Positions 55,730 through 64,000 of a DNA stretch of 64,000 bases are shown in pieces (position 1 is the stretch's first letter; every line of letters begins with the position of its first letter). The notes beneath the pieces were generated by a model, which searched no databases, was not told the origin of the DNA, and saw only the letters and a program-made list of their open reading frames with translations. Source of the DNA: DAOPZC01 sp035353175 (GTDB lineage Bacteria; Verrucomicrobiota; Kiritimatiellia; RFP12; UBA1067); the NCBI GenBank assembly GCA_035353175.1, contig DAOPZC010000017.1, forward strand, positions 1 through 64,000, in the 5' to 3' direction. Position numbers and translations under genes: made by a program.

Positions 55730-56451
55730 CGTCCGCCCTCCGTGATTGACAGGATACGGCCATCCTTCAAAACAATGCTGCCCTTCGCATAGGCGGCGAT
55801 ATCGGGTTCATGGGTGACAACGATCACGGTCTTCCCTTGCTCGTACAGCTCTTGAAACAGCGACATGATCTGCACGCTGGTCGCGCTGTCCAGATTCCCA
55901 GTCGGTTCGTCGGCCAGCAAAACCGCCGGGTCATTGGCCAGCGCGCGGGCCACCGCCACGCGCTGACGCTGACCGCCGGAAAGCTCAGACGGCAGATGGC
56001 GCAGTCGATGCGACATGCCGACCCGCTCCGCCAGCACTTCGGCCCGACGTTTCCGCTCGGACTGGGACAAGCCTAAATAAAGCATGGGGACTTCGATGTT
56101 CTCGCTGACGGTCAGCTGCGGGATCAGATGGAAACTCTGGAACACGAACCCCAAGTTTCGCAACCGATGGTCACTCAAATCGTTGTCGTCCATCTCCGCG
56201 ACATTGACGCCGTTCAGCCAATACGCACCCGACGAAGGGCGGTCCAGACACCCCAGGATGTTCAGCATGGTGCTCTTGCCGGAACCGCTCGGCCCCATGA
56301 TTGCCCAGTAAGAGCCTTTGCGGATCGAAAACGAAACGCCGTCCAGCGCGCGCACCGTTTCATCCCCGACCATATAGTGCCGCATCACATCGTCCAGCCG
56401 GACCACCTCATCGGCGTGGGGCCGCGAATGCTCTGTCATCTGAACGATCAT
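55726..56451 (-). CDS. ABC transporter ATP-binding protein, MacB/LolD type
   Basis: A 241-residue ATPase. Walker A is GPSGSGKST, the Q-loop lies in VFQSFHLIPQLT, the signature is LSGGQRQRVAVARAL and Walker B is VLLADEPTGNLD. In E. coli MacB this domain is fused to the permease; here it is a separate polypeptide, coupled by 4-bp overlaps to both the adaptor gene upstream and the permease gene downstream. Confidence 0.95.
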   Translation of the reverse strand: MIVQMTEHSRPHADEVVRLDDVMRHYMVGDETVRALDGVSFSIRKGSYWAIMGPSGSGKSTMLNILGCLDRPSSGAYWLNGVNVAEMDDNDLSDHRLRNLGFVFQSFHLIPQLTVSENIEVPMLYLGLSQSERKRRAEVLAERVGMSHRLRHLPSELSGGQRQRVAVARALANDPAVLLADEPTGNLDSATSVQIMSLFQELYEQGKTVIVVTHEPDIAAYAKGSIVLKDGRILSITEGGR

Positions 56452-58073
56452 GCCGGGCCGCCGCCTTCAGCCACAGCCGCGCGCTTCTTGGCCGGCGGAG
56501 TCTTCCGGCCCTCTTTTTCCTCCGCCGGAGTTGCCTTGCGGTTCCCCGACGGAAGCTTCACTCCGTTTGCGGCGCCGCGCCGCGATGAACGCGACTCGCC
56601 TTTTGCCTCGCTCTTCTGCTCCTTGACCGGAGGCGCCAGCATCACCTCTTCGCCAGGACGCACGCCCTCGAGGACGTGGATCATGCGATTGTTGTCCAGC
56701 CCCACACGCACAATCCGCGGCACCCACTCGCCGTGGTCGTTGACATACACGCGCGGCACCCCCTCGACGCGCACCACGCACTGCACCGGCACGTACAACG
56801 CCGATTCATACGCTTCCTTGACCAGCTCGACATCGCAACTCATTCCCGGCCGGATCACAACGTCCTTGAAATCGCACTCGATTTCGCACTTGTACAGCTT
56901 CAGATCGGGGTTCAACTGCGAGCTCTGGCCATCCGGCAAAATGCCGATTTTCACCAGCTTGCCATCGAAGACGCGCCCCGGGAAGGCGTCGATTTTCACC
57001 CTGGCCAGCATGCCGTTGTCAATCTTGTTCAGGCTGGCCTCGGGGATCATCACCTCCACCACCATGCCGGACTCGATCGGGATATAAATCAGCTCCTGCC
57101 GTTCGACGGCCGTGGCACCGACCGCCAGCGGCTTGATCCACCACTGACGCCGCGAGATGAGAACCGTCGAGGTGTACAACACAATGCCGTTGGTGGGCGC
57201 GTAAATCTTGCTCTTCGAAATCTGGAAATTCAGCTCTTCCAGCCGGTTGGTGGCGCGGTCGCGCTCGCGCTGCCGCGCCCGCAGCTCCGTCTCGACCTGT
57301 CGCAACGTGGATTTGTTCTGCCAGGTCGTGCGCGCCATGGCGCGATCCGCCTTGCGCCGCGCGCTTTCCAACGTCGCCCGCTGCTGCACGACCGTGAAAT
57401 TGGTCAGCACGTTCATCTTCGTCTGAGCCATCTCGAGGTCGAGCTGTTTCCGCTGCAGTGCCAGTTCGTCAGCCTGCAGCTCCGTCCGGGTCAGGAAGCT
57501 TTCCTTAGCCAACCGCTGCGACCATTCCAGCTTTTCAGCCGCACGCTTCAGCTCCTCATCAGCCAAGGCGATGTCCGCCTCATTTTTCCTGACCTCCTGG
57601 GGATAGTCGCCGTCTTGATATTTTTCGAATGCCATCTTCGCAAGCATCAGGTCCACCTCGCGGTCCAACAGCGCCGCTTCGCAGTCGCCCTCCGTGATGC
57701 CCAACTTCTCCTGCGCGATAATCAGATTGGCCTCGGCATTGGCCACCGCGATCTCCTGCTCGTTCCTTTTTTCGACGAGGTCGCTGGAGTCGAACTCGAG
57801 CAACAGGTCGCCGCTCTGCACATTCGTGCCCTCATCAATCACCCAGATGACCGTGTTATTCCCTTCCAGTTCGCTGGAGATCACGACCTTGTCGCGGCTC
57901 TGGATCGAGCCGGCCGAGGTCACCGCGATCGTCAGCGGCCCCTGCTGCACGGCAAACACGGGCACCGGCTCGCTCTTCTTGCCGCCGCCGCGCGTCACGA
58001 GCCAAGCACCCAGCATCACGGCCGCCACGAGGCCGGCAAAAAACAGCTTTTTTTTGGACCGCTTCTTAACCAT
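56448..58073 (-). CDS. MacA/HlyD-type periplasmic adaptor subunit
   Basis: A 541-residue membrane-fusion protein. One transmembrane helix (residues 10-26), then lipoyl half-motifs around a long coiled-coil hairpin at residues about 85-240 (EQEIAVANAEANLIIAQEKL; LELEDEEL-like helices follow). The beta-barrel region includes VVEVMIPEASLNKIDNGM. The last 60 residues are a Lys/Glu/Arg-rich, low-complexity tail (ending KKRAAVAEGGGPA) not seen in MacA. ATG 58073 has GGGGAGAACA before it and lies 8 bp inside the tolC-like gene end. Confidence 0.9.
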   Translation of the reverse strand: MVKKRSKKKLFFAGLVAAVMLGAWLVTRGGGKKSEPVPVFAVQQGPLTIAVTSAGSIQSRDKVVISSELEGNNTVIWVIDEGTNVQSGDLLLEFDSSDLVEKRNEQEIAVANAEANLIIAQEKLGITEGDCEAALLDREVDLMLAKMAFEKYQDGDYPQEVRKNEADIALADEELKRAAEKLEWSQRLAKESFLTRTELQADELALQRKQLDLEMAQTKMNVLTNFTVVQQRATLESARRKADRAMARTTWQNKSTLRQVETELRARQRERDRATNRLEELNFQISKSKIYAPTNGIVLYTSTVLISRRQWWIKPLAVGATAVERQELIYIPIESGMVVEVMIPEASLNKIDNGMLARVKIDAFPGRVFDGKLVKIGILPDGQSSQLNPDLKLYKCEIECDFKDVVIRPGMSCDVELVKEAYESALYVPVQCVVRVEGVPRVYVNDHGEWVPRIVRVGLDNNRMIHVLEGVRPGEEVMLAPPVKEQKSEAKGESRSSRRGAANGVKLPSGNRKATPAEEKEGRKTPPAKKRAAVAEGGGPA

Positions 58074-59805
58074 TGTTCTCCCCATTCGCTTCGAGCCACA
58101 TCCCCGCATCAGAAATCTTCAACACGCCCATATCGCGGCGCAACTCCAAATCGCTCACCTGCCAATCGATCAGCGCGGAACACAGCGCATTTCGAGCGGC
58201 CAGGAGGGATTCCTCCGCCTCGAGCACATCGCGCATCGACGAGCGGCCCGACTGCAAAAACAGCGTATTGCTTTCAACCCGCAGACGCGCCACCTTGACC
58301 GCCTCGATCTGATTCATGTAGGAGGCCCTTGCCGAACGCAGGTTGCGCAGCCCGCTCCGCACCGATTGCTTGACCGCGTCTTCCCTCTCGTCCAACGTCC
58401 GTTTGGCCTGTTCCAGCGCGATCAGCTGCTTCCTGAACGCGTTCCGCTCTTTTCTTCGGTTCCACGGGAGGTCGGTCGTCAGCCCCGCGTTCCACGCCTC
58501 ATCGCCCTCGAACCCGTTCTCGCCCGTTTCGCGAACGCGATCGAAGTCCGCGCTACCCTTGAGCGTCAGGTCCGCCCTCAGCGCGTCCGCGGCGATCTTC
58601 ACGGCGCGCGCCTCGTCCTCCAGCTCACAGCGCGTCACGAAAAGGTCGTGCCGCTCCATCAGCGCGATCCGGCAGGCCTCGGCCTCGTCCGGAAACGCCG
58701 CGACCGCGCTCGTCTCATCGTGCGCCAGCCGCGCCATCTTCCGCTCCAGACGCCCCACCTCGTCGAAATCCAGCGCGATCTTCGCTTCGGGCGGGAGCCC
58801 GAGTTTCACTTTCAGGGAATCGAGTTTCGTCTCATAGCTCTTCAGGGTCGCGATCACGCTTTCATTCGCGTCAAGCAAATCGGTCCGCGCCTGATCGACC
58901 TGAATTCTTTGCATGCGCCCGGCCGCGAACATCATTTCCGCCCGCCGGCTGTTATCGGACAGGTTCCGTTCGTTGTCCATCGCGTTCCGCACGCGCTGCG
59001 AGTACTCCATCACGTCGAAGTACGAAGTGGCGACAGATACCGCGTACGTCTGCCGGTAGTGCTCGAACGTCCGGATGGCATAGATGAGGTTCCGCTCCGC
59101 CTGCGTCAGCGGCTCGCGGACGATCTCGCGGCCGGCGCCCCTCAAAAGCGGCAGCGACATCGTGAGGTCGCCCGTGAGGCCCAACGAACGCCAGTCGTCC
59201 CGCAACAGGCTCACCACATCCAGGGCAAGTTTTCCGGCGATCTCCGCCCCGTTCTCGAGTTTGCGTTCGAAGCCTGCCGATCCCTGCCCCGTGGCCTTTT
59301 CGACCGAAGGTTCCCCCGACAACAGAGCCAACATCGCCCCGCTGAAGGAAGTGTCGAACTGATACTGCTGATAGTCCAGGTCCAGCGCGGCCGAGAAGAT
59401 CGACTCCTTCAGCTTCTGATATGCGCGGTCGTTCCGCGCCGCCACACACATGGCGTGGGACAGCGAAAGCGTGAGTATGCCGTTCGACGCGGTCAGGGAA
59501 TCCGCATAGGGAATCGAGGGAAAGACGACCGTCTGATCGCCGCGCGCGGCCGCCAGCAACGCGATCCGCAACGTCAGGGCATCGGCCGGACGGTGCACGT
59601 CGAAAACATTGGTGCTGCCGGTCTGCTGCTGCCAGAACTCGGTCGCCAGCCGCGTGCCGGCCTCATTGCCTTCCTTGACGGCCTTGTCCGGCGTCATGCA
59701 GGCCATCGGCACAAATAAACACCATGCCATCAACCCCGCACATGCGCACATGTGCCACTGCCACTTTTCCCGCAGGCGTTTTCCTGCCCAAGCCATAAAA
59801 CGCAT
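58066..59805 (-). CDS. TolC-family outer-membrane efflux protein
   Basis: A 579-residue outer-membrane factor. The N-terminus has a long basic part and a hydrophobic stretch ending VPMACMTPD, which may be an imperfect lipobox. Long amphipathic helices typical of the TolC tunnel occur twice (e.g. EYSQRVRNAMDNERNLSDNS; VKQSVRSGLRNLRSARASYM). QSGRSSMRDVLEAEESLLAARNAL is the classic OEP C-terminal repeat. ATG 59805 has GGAGGGGG directly upstream, which decides the start. It leads the operon with the adaptor, ATPase and permease. Confidence 0.9.
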   Translation of the reverse strand: MRFMAWAGKRLREKWQWHMCACAGLMAWCLFVPMACMTPDKAVKEGNEAGTRLATEFWQQQTGSTNVFDVHRPADALTLRIALLAAARGDQTVVFPSIPYADSLTASNGILTLSLSHAMCVAARNDRAYQKLKESIFSAALDLDYQQYQFDTSFSGAMLALLSGEPSVEKATGQGSAGFERKLENGAEIAGKLALDVVSLLRDDWRSLGLTGDLTMSLPLLRGAGREIVREPLTQAERNLIYAIRTFEHYRQTYAVSVATSYFDVMEYSQRVRNAMDNERNLSDNSRRAEMMFAAGRMQRIQVDQARTDLLDANESVIATLKSYETKLDSLKVKLGLPPEAKIALDFDEVGRLERKMARLAHDETSAVAAFPDEAEACRIALMERHDLFVTRCELEDEARAVKIAADALRADLTLKGSADFDRVRETGENGFEGDEAWNAGLTTDLPWNRRKERNAFRKQLIALEQAKRTLDEREDAVKQSVRSGLRNLRSARASYMNQIEAVKVARLRVESNTLFLQSGRSSMRDVLEAEESLLAARNALCSALIDWQVSDLELRRDMGVLKISDAGMWLEANGENNG

Positions 59806-59839
59806 CCCCCTCCAAACACAAACTATCCGACTCACAAGC

Positions 59840-59898
59840 GTCAGGGTTTCCCCCCAGTCCCCCTGACACCGTTACGGGGGCTCCTGAGGGACACCCCC
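59840..59898. other. Two intercistronic GC-rich hairpins
   Basis: GTCAGGG/CCCTGAC (59840-59846 with 59861-59867) and GGGGG/CCCCC (59876-59880 with 59894-59898) lie between the aldolase and tolC-like genes. Neither is followed by a T-run. Confidence 0.45.
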
Positions 59899-59917
59899 TG
59901 AACCACGTCAAGCAACG

Positions 59918-60982
59918 TCAAACCTGCTTCGACCGATAAGACTCAACCTCCCAGTTTTCGATGAATCCTCGGGAGCGGTCGCTCAAATACTGAATTCCGC
60001 CGAACGCCCGCGACAACTGATTCACCGCAGCGCCGTCCATCGCCAGTTCCAACGCCAGCCGCGCGTTCTTCTCATTCGAGCCGACGCCCATCACGGCCTC
60101 CCCGGCAACCACCACGCGCGGAGCATACCCCCGGACCTCCTTGAAGGCGCACAGGTTGTCCGCCGTCAGAACCCCGTCGAACGGATAGGACTTGGCATAC
60201 ACGATATGATCGGGCGAGATCGGCCCGCTGCCGGTTTCGAACAGACCCGAGACCGCCACAGCCGCGGCATCGGCACCCAGCGCAGATGCCAATATTCTCC
60301 GCCACCCCTCGACCTGGTTCTCAGGCGGAAGCGCGCCGACGCGGACGTCAGCCGTGACGCCCGCCGCGGCATAGGCCTTTCTCAGCGTGGTCATCACGCG
60401 CGCGTACGTCGCACGGATAGCCTCCGCCGTGTCGCCCGACACGAAAACGCCATGGTTTTCCAAGAACAGCAGCGATGGCTCGACACCGCGCTCTGCCTGG
60501 TAAACGTGGATCGCCTTCCGCACCGCCATGCACAGCGTGTAACCGGGGTCCACATAAGGCACCCACAGCGCGTCAGGGAAAAGTCTGGCGGCCGCCGCCC
60601 GCCCGCCCACCGCGCAGGTGAGCCCGTTGACGGCGGCCGGATGCGTATGCACCACATAGCGGGCAGAAATCGAATCGTGCAGCGGGGCCTCGACCGACGC
60701 GCGCCCGGGTGTCTCCGGCTTAACCGCCGCGGCCATCATGTTTTTGACCAGCTCTTCGCGGTCAGCGGGTCCCGCAGGCGTCTCCGCATCATACAGCCGC
60801 GACAGCAGCGAGCGGTCCATCGCCACGAACGTTTCGGGCTTCAGTCCCGCGAGGGTGGTGCCGGAAGGCTTAACCCACAGCGTATCGTCCGTCTTGCAGG
60901 ACGTATTGCCCCCGCCCGCCCTGACATACTCCGCGGTTCCGAACTCGTGCGACAACTCCGTGATGGTCTCGAGAATACCCAT
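59918..60982 (-). CDS. Class II aldolase (rhamnulose-1-phosphate aldolase-like)
   Basis: A 354-residue zinc aldolase. The core has GGGNTSCKTDDTLWVKPSGT, HTHPAAVNGL (two zinc His) and ENHGVFVSGDT (third His). The size and sequence match the aldolase half of the two-domain RhaE/YuxG proteins, without the C-terminal short-chain dehydrogenase. With the L-rhamnose isomerase gene 97 bp upstream it probably splits L-rhamnulose 1-phosphate to dihydroxyacetone phosphate and L-lactaldehyde. A fucose or other sugar role cannot be excluded. Confidence 0.85.
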   Translation of the reverse strand: MGILETITELSHEFGTAEYVRAGGGNTSCKTDDTLWVKPSGTTLAGLKPETFVAMDRSLLSRLYDAETPAGPADREELVKNMMAAAVKPETPGRASVEAPLHDSISARYVVHTHPAAVNGLTCAVGGRAAAARLFPDALWVPYVDPGYTLCMAVRKAIHVYQAERGVEPSLLFLENHGVFVSGDTAEAIRATYARVMTTLRKAYAAAGVTADVRVGALPPENQVEGWRRILASALGADAAAVAVSGLFETGSGPISPDHIVYAKSYPFDGVLTADNLCAFKEVRGYAPRVVVAGEAVMGVGSNEKNARLALELAMDGAAVNQLSRAFGGIQYLSDRSRGFIENWEVESYRSKQV

Positions 60983-61023
60983 GATTTATGGCTTCCAAAC
61001 CGGAATGCGGAACAGAGATGGGG

Positions 61024-61050
61024 GGGGGCGCCTTTCGCGGCGCGGCCCCC
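61024..61050. other. Stem-loop between rhaA and aldolase genes
   Basis: GGGGGCGCC (61024-61032) can pair with GGCGCGGCCCCC (61039-61050) with a small bulge. It is a likely intercistronic mRNA stem-loop; no T-run follows. Confidence 0.45.
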
Positions 61051-61079
61051 GCTTCCACTATTCCATCACTCCTTTTTCC

Positions 61080-62342
61080 TTACCGTTTAGCCAGCACGTT
61101 AGCCTCGTAAGACTTCACGTCCTTCAGCCACTCCGTATCCAGCGGCACATCCTCGTCCGTGCAGAACTTGTCCCAGATCGCGCCGAAAGGCATCGTCTTG
61201 GCGTTCTCGGTCCAAGCCAAGCGCGAGGTCAGATCGCCGCACACCTCCGCGCCCTGCATCAGCTTCAGCGGTTCAAGCAAAGCGTACAGAAGGGCCTTCT
61301 GCATGGCCCGCACGCCGATCACCCACGCCGCGATGCGGTTGATGCTCGCATCGAAGTAGTCGAGGCCGATGTGCACGCGCTTGAACTGATCCAGGCGCAC
61401 CAGTTCCTGCGCGATCGCGATCAGGTCGTCGTTCACGATCACCACGTGGTCGCTGTCCCAGCGCACGCCGCGGCTCACGTGCAGGAGGATTTCCGGCACG
61501 AACAGCAGGCAGGACGAGAGCTTGTCGGAGATCGTCTCGGTCGGATGGAAATGGCCCGCGTCGAGCGTCAGCACCTTCTGGTTCTTCACGGCATAGCCCA
61601 TGTAGAACTCGTGCGAGCCGACCGTGTAGCTCTCGCCGCCGATGCCGAACAGCTTGGACTCCACGGCGTCGAGCATGTGCTTGGGATCGAACTTCTCGGC
61701 GAAACAGGCGTCCAACGAATCGTTCAGGATCTTACGGGGCGTCTCGCGGTCTGCGGGGATGTCCTTGTAGCTGTCCGGGATCCAGACGTTGTTGACGCAA
61801 GGCGTGCCCAGCGCCTTGCCGATGGCGGCCGCGATGCGGCGCGTGGCGATCGTGTGTTTGATCCAGAAATTGCGGATCTTCTTGTCGCGGCTGGAGAGCG
61901 AGAAGCCGTTGAACATCGGGTGCGAAAAGAGCGTGGGGTTGAAGTCCATGCCCAGTTTGTTCTTTTTGGCCCACGCGATCCAGTTCTTCATGTGCTCGGG
62001 CTGCAGCTCGTCGCGGTCCACCTTCGTGCCCTTCTCGAACTCCGCGTAGCAGGCGTGCACGTTCACGCGGTGCGAGCCGCCAACCATCGACAGCACGAAC
62101 TCGATATCGCTGCGCAGCTCCTGCGGATTGCGGGCGCGGCCGGGATAATTGCCCGTCGCCTGAATGCCGCCCGTCAGATCGCCTTCGGGATTCTCAAAAC
62201 CGCGCACATCGTCGCCCTGCCAACAATGCAGCGACACGGGGATCTTCAACAGCTTTTTCAGCGCGGCGTCAACGTCGACTCCCAGCTCCGCATACCGTTC
62301 GCACGCGAGTTTATACGCCGCATCGATGTTTTTTTTGCTCAT
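61080..62342 (-). CDS. rhaA: L-rhamnose isomerase
   Basis: A 420-residue isomerase converting L-rhamnose to L-rhamnulose. Strong matches are VSLHCWQGDDVRGFE near the N-terminus, GGIQATGNYPGRARN, DFNPTLFSHP, WIPDSYKDIPADR and LDAGHFHPTETISDK with the metal-binding His/Asp. No kinase (rhaB) or rhamnose regulator is visible, so the pathway is completed elsewhere. A possible -10 (TATTCT) lies at 62459-62464 in the 162-bp gap upstream, which holds nothing else that I can support. Confidence 0.95.
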   Translation of the reverse strand: MSKKNIDAAYKLACERYAELGVDVDAALKKLLKIPVSLHCWQGDDVRGFENPEGDLTGGIQATGNYPGRARNPQELRSDIEFVLSMVGGSHRVNVHACYAEFEKGTKVDRDELQPEHMKNWIAWAKKNKLGMDFNPTLFSHPMFNGFSLSSRDKKIRNFWIKHTIATRRIAAAIGKALGTPCVNNVWIPDSYKDIPADRETPRKILNDSLDACFAEKFDPKHMLDAVESKLFGIGGESYTVGSHEFYMGYAVKNQKVLTLDAGHFHPTETISDKLSSCLLFVPEILLHVSRGVRWDSDHVVIVNDDLIAIAQELVRLDQFKRVHIGLDYFDASINRIAAWVIGVRAMQKALLYALLEPLKLMQGAEVCGDLTSRLAWTENAKTMPFGAIWDKFCTDEDVPLDTEWLKDVKSYEANVLAKR

Positions 62343-62504
62343 GGAATGCCTTGCTCCTCTTCTTGTTCCCGGCCAACCGGAAACGGTTACCCCTCGCCCC
62401 CGGCCGCGGGCTTTTCCTATCCGCCCCGTCAGCCGAAAACAAAATAAACAGTTGTGTTAGAATACACCAATCGCAGGACGCACTCCAGCCGGATTTTCTC
62501 GCGA

Positions 62505-63485
62505 CTACACGCCGAACACCTCACGGTAACGCGGCGCCCAGTAAGACAGGAACAGGTCCGCGCCGGCCCGGTCGAGCGCCATCAGCGACTCGCGCACCAT
62601 CCCGTCCAGATCGCCCCACCCGCGCTCCGCGGCCGCGATGAGCATGCTGTACTCGCCGCTCACGTTGTACGCCGCCACCGGCAAATCGGTGCGTTCGCGC
62701 AGTTTCGCCAGCACGTCCAGATAGAAGAGCGCGGGCTTGACCATCAGGATGTCCGCGCCCTCGTGCTCGTCGAAATCCGACTCGCGCACCGCCGCGCGCA
62801 GATTGCCGTAGGAGGCCTGGTACCCCTTGCGGTCCCCCGACGACGGGGAGGAATTCTCAGCGTCCCGGAAGGGGCCGTACATCGACGACGCGAACTTGGT
62901 CGAGTACGCCATCAGCAGTGTCTGATCCAGCGCGTTCGCGTCGAGCGCCTCACGGATCGCGGCAACCTGGCCGTCCATCATCGCGCTCGGGGCCACCACA
63001 TCGGCGCCGGCCGCCGCGTGCGACACCGCCACGCGCGCCAGCAGGCCGATCGCAGCGTCGTTGTCAACCTGTCCCTGCCGGTCGAGCGGCCCGCAGTGCC
63101 CGTGCTCCGTATACGCGCAGAGGCACACGTCTGTCATCACCACCAGCTCGGGGAACGCGCGCTTGATCGCCGGCACGGCGCGCTGCACCACCCCCCGCTC
63201 ATCGAACGCGCCGCTGCCGCCCGCGTCCTTGGCGCCTTCCGTCTGGCCGAAAAGCAGCACCCCGCCGATGCCCTGTGCGGCCACGGGCTCCAAGGCGCGC
63301 AGCAGCTCGTCGATGCTCAGGCGGCTCTGGCCCGGCATGGACGTAATCGGCTCACACCTTTTTTCGCCCTCCACGACAAACACCGGCCAGACAAACTTTG
63401 CCGGCGGCGGCACCGGCGCGTCGAACAGCCGCCGGATCGCGGGCGTTCGCCGCAAGCGGCGCAGACGGACTTCAGGAAAACGCAT
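62505..63485 (-). CDS. hemB: Delta-aminolevulinic acid dehydratase (porphobilinogen synthase)
   Basis: A 326-residue enzyme condensing two 5-aminolevulinate molecules in haem/cobalamin synthesis. The Schiff-base lysines lie in AYSTKFASSMYGPFRD and LMVKPALFYLD. The cysteine triad in DVCLCAYTEHGHC marks the zinc-dependent type. ATG 63485 has GAGGT upstream and is preferred over one 13 codons earlier. It starts 7 bp after the LysM gene. Confidence 0.96.
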   Translation of the reverse strand: MRFPEVRLRRLRRTPAIRRLFDAPVPPPAKFVWPVFVVEGEKRCEPITSMPGQSRLSIDELLRALEPVAAQGIGGVLLFGQTEGAKDAGGSGAFDERGVVQRAVPAIKRAFPELVVMTDVCLCAYTEHGHCGPLDRQGQVDNDAAIGLLARVAVSHAAAGADVVAPSAMMDGQVAAIREALDANALDQTLLMAYSTKFASSMYGPFRDAENSSPSSGDRKGYQASYGNLRAAVRESDFDEHEGADILMVKPALFYLDVLAKLRERTDLPVAAYNVSGEYSMLIAAAERGWGDLDGMVRESLMALDRAGADLFLSYWAPRYREVFGV

Positions 63486-63492
63486 ACGCACC

Positions 63493-64000
63493 TCAATCGG
63501 GAATGAAAAGAACCTGGCCCACACGGATCGACGAAGGATTGGTGATCTTGTTGGCCTTCATGATCGCATCCATACTCTTGCCATAGCCCCGCGCGATCTC
63601 GGAAAGCGTCTGGCCGCGCTCGACCTTGTGCTCGTAGCCGCCCCCCCGCGCGGAAGCCGTGGTGGCCGCGCCGGCCGCGGTCCGCGCCGGCGCGGAGGAA
63701 ACGGCGCGCGCCGCGTTGATCTCGGCCTGCTGCCGCGCGGCGATTTTCTCGATGCGGCCCGCCAGATCGTCCGTGATCTCCCGCTTCAGCGTCTCGCGTT
63801 CCGAACGGACCATTTGGAGGTCCCGCCGCAGTGCGACGATGTCGTCCTGCGATTTGGGCGCCGCGTTCACCTGCGTCTCCAGCCGGGCCAGGCGCGCATC
63901 CAGCTGCTCCTGATTATGGTTCAGCACCGCCACCTGCTCGGACAACTGCCGGAAATCGAGCCCCATCTGCTGTGAGTTGGTCACCACCCGAGCCACCTCA
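63493..64000 (-). CDS. LysM domain protein with coiled coil (partial, N-terminus beyond window)
   Basis: About 169 residues are visible; the frame is open to the window edge. An N-terminal coiled coil (about residues 10-100, VAVLNHNQEQLDARLARLET) leads into an Ala/Thr-rich linker. The C-terminal LysM domain is YEHKVERGQTLSEIARGYGK with NPSSIRVGQVLFIP, which would bind peptidoglycan. An in-frame GTG at 63996 is not preferred. It probably continues upstream to an export signal. The stop lies 7 bp before hemB. Confidence 0.85.
   Translation of the reverse strand, partial: EVARVVTNSQQMGLDFRQLSEQVAVLNHNQEQLDARLARLETQVNAAPKSQDDIVALRRDLQMVRSERETLKREITDDLAGRIEKIAARQQAEINAARAVSSAPARTAAGAATTASARGGGYEHKVERGQTLSEIARGYGKSMDAIMKANKITNPSSIRVGQVLFIPD

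Noticed and set aside
57694..59718. Plus-strand open frame of 674 codons opposite the efflux genes
   Set aside because: Crosses two real genes antisense and has no recognisable domain.

Overview
The window is gene-dense, high-GC bacterial DNA with short gaps and many 1-4 bp start/stop overlaps. I infer a Gram-negative, mainly anaerobic member of the PVC superphylum, most likely Kiritimatiellota or a close relative. The reasons are Fe-S P-loop ATPases, rubredoxin and many radical SAM enzymes, outer-membrane genes (TolC, Tol/Exb, YdbH-YnbE), a giant secreted Calx-beta-like protein, a DUF5060-type glycosidase and a formylglycine-generating-enzyme-like protein. The phylum is not proved by the sequence.

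Region 1 (1-14786) is a gene set resembling the 'orange protein' (ORP) clusters of anaerobes. It has two MinD-like ATPases with inserted 2x[4Fe-4S] ferredoxin domains (one cut by the window edge), two COG1433/NifX-like proteins, a DUF89 protein, a DUF5320 protein, three radical SAM proteins, a sigma-54 activator, a methyltransferase and a 63-residue cysteine protein. Phosphatidylserine decarboxylase and a 1435-residue secreted thioredoxin-like protein sit within the same run. Region 2 (15050-20945) has recD2, a 33-residue lysine-rich protein with its own promoter and terminator, a secreted glycosidase and an unknown secreted protein.

Region 3 (21011-29074, minus strand) has a complete ydbH-ynbE-ydbL set behind a TPR protein, then a methyltransferase, birA, a metallo-beta-lactamase-fold hydrolase and an FGE-like secreted protein. 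Region 4 (29274-37311, plus strand) has E1 alpha and beta of a 2-oxoacid dehydrogenase, a GT2 glycosyltransferase, a second AsmA-like protein, miaB, a TrmA/RlmD-type methyltransferase and an RRM RNA-binding protein with a long structured leader. Region 5 (37377-40970) has tolA/tonB-, exbD- and exbB-like genes diverging from a ybgC-like thioesterase gene, trmB and rubredoxin.

Region 6 (41074-52943, minus strand) runs purF, gltB, gltD, pyrG, purC and a NifA-like activator, so most of it uses glutamine nitrogen. Region 7 (53299-64000, minus strand) has a leuB-like gene, a tolC-macA-macB-type tripartite efflux operon, a class II aldolase with L-rhamnose isomerase, hemB and a LysM protein cut by the window end.

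Several intergenic sites have near-consensus sigma-70 promoters (TTG-N17/18-TATTCT-like), sigma-54-like GG-N10-GC pairs, rho-independent terminators and two diverged copies of a palindromic repeat. No tRNA, rRNA, CRISPR array, insertion sequence or prophage was seen.
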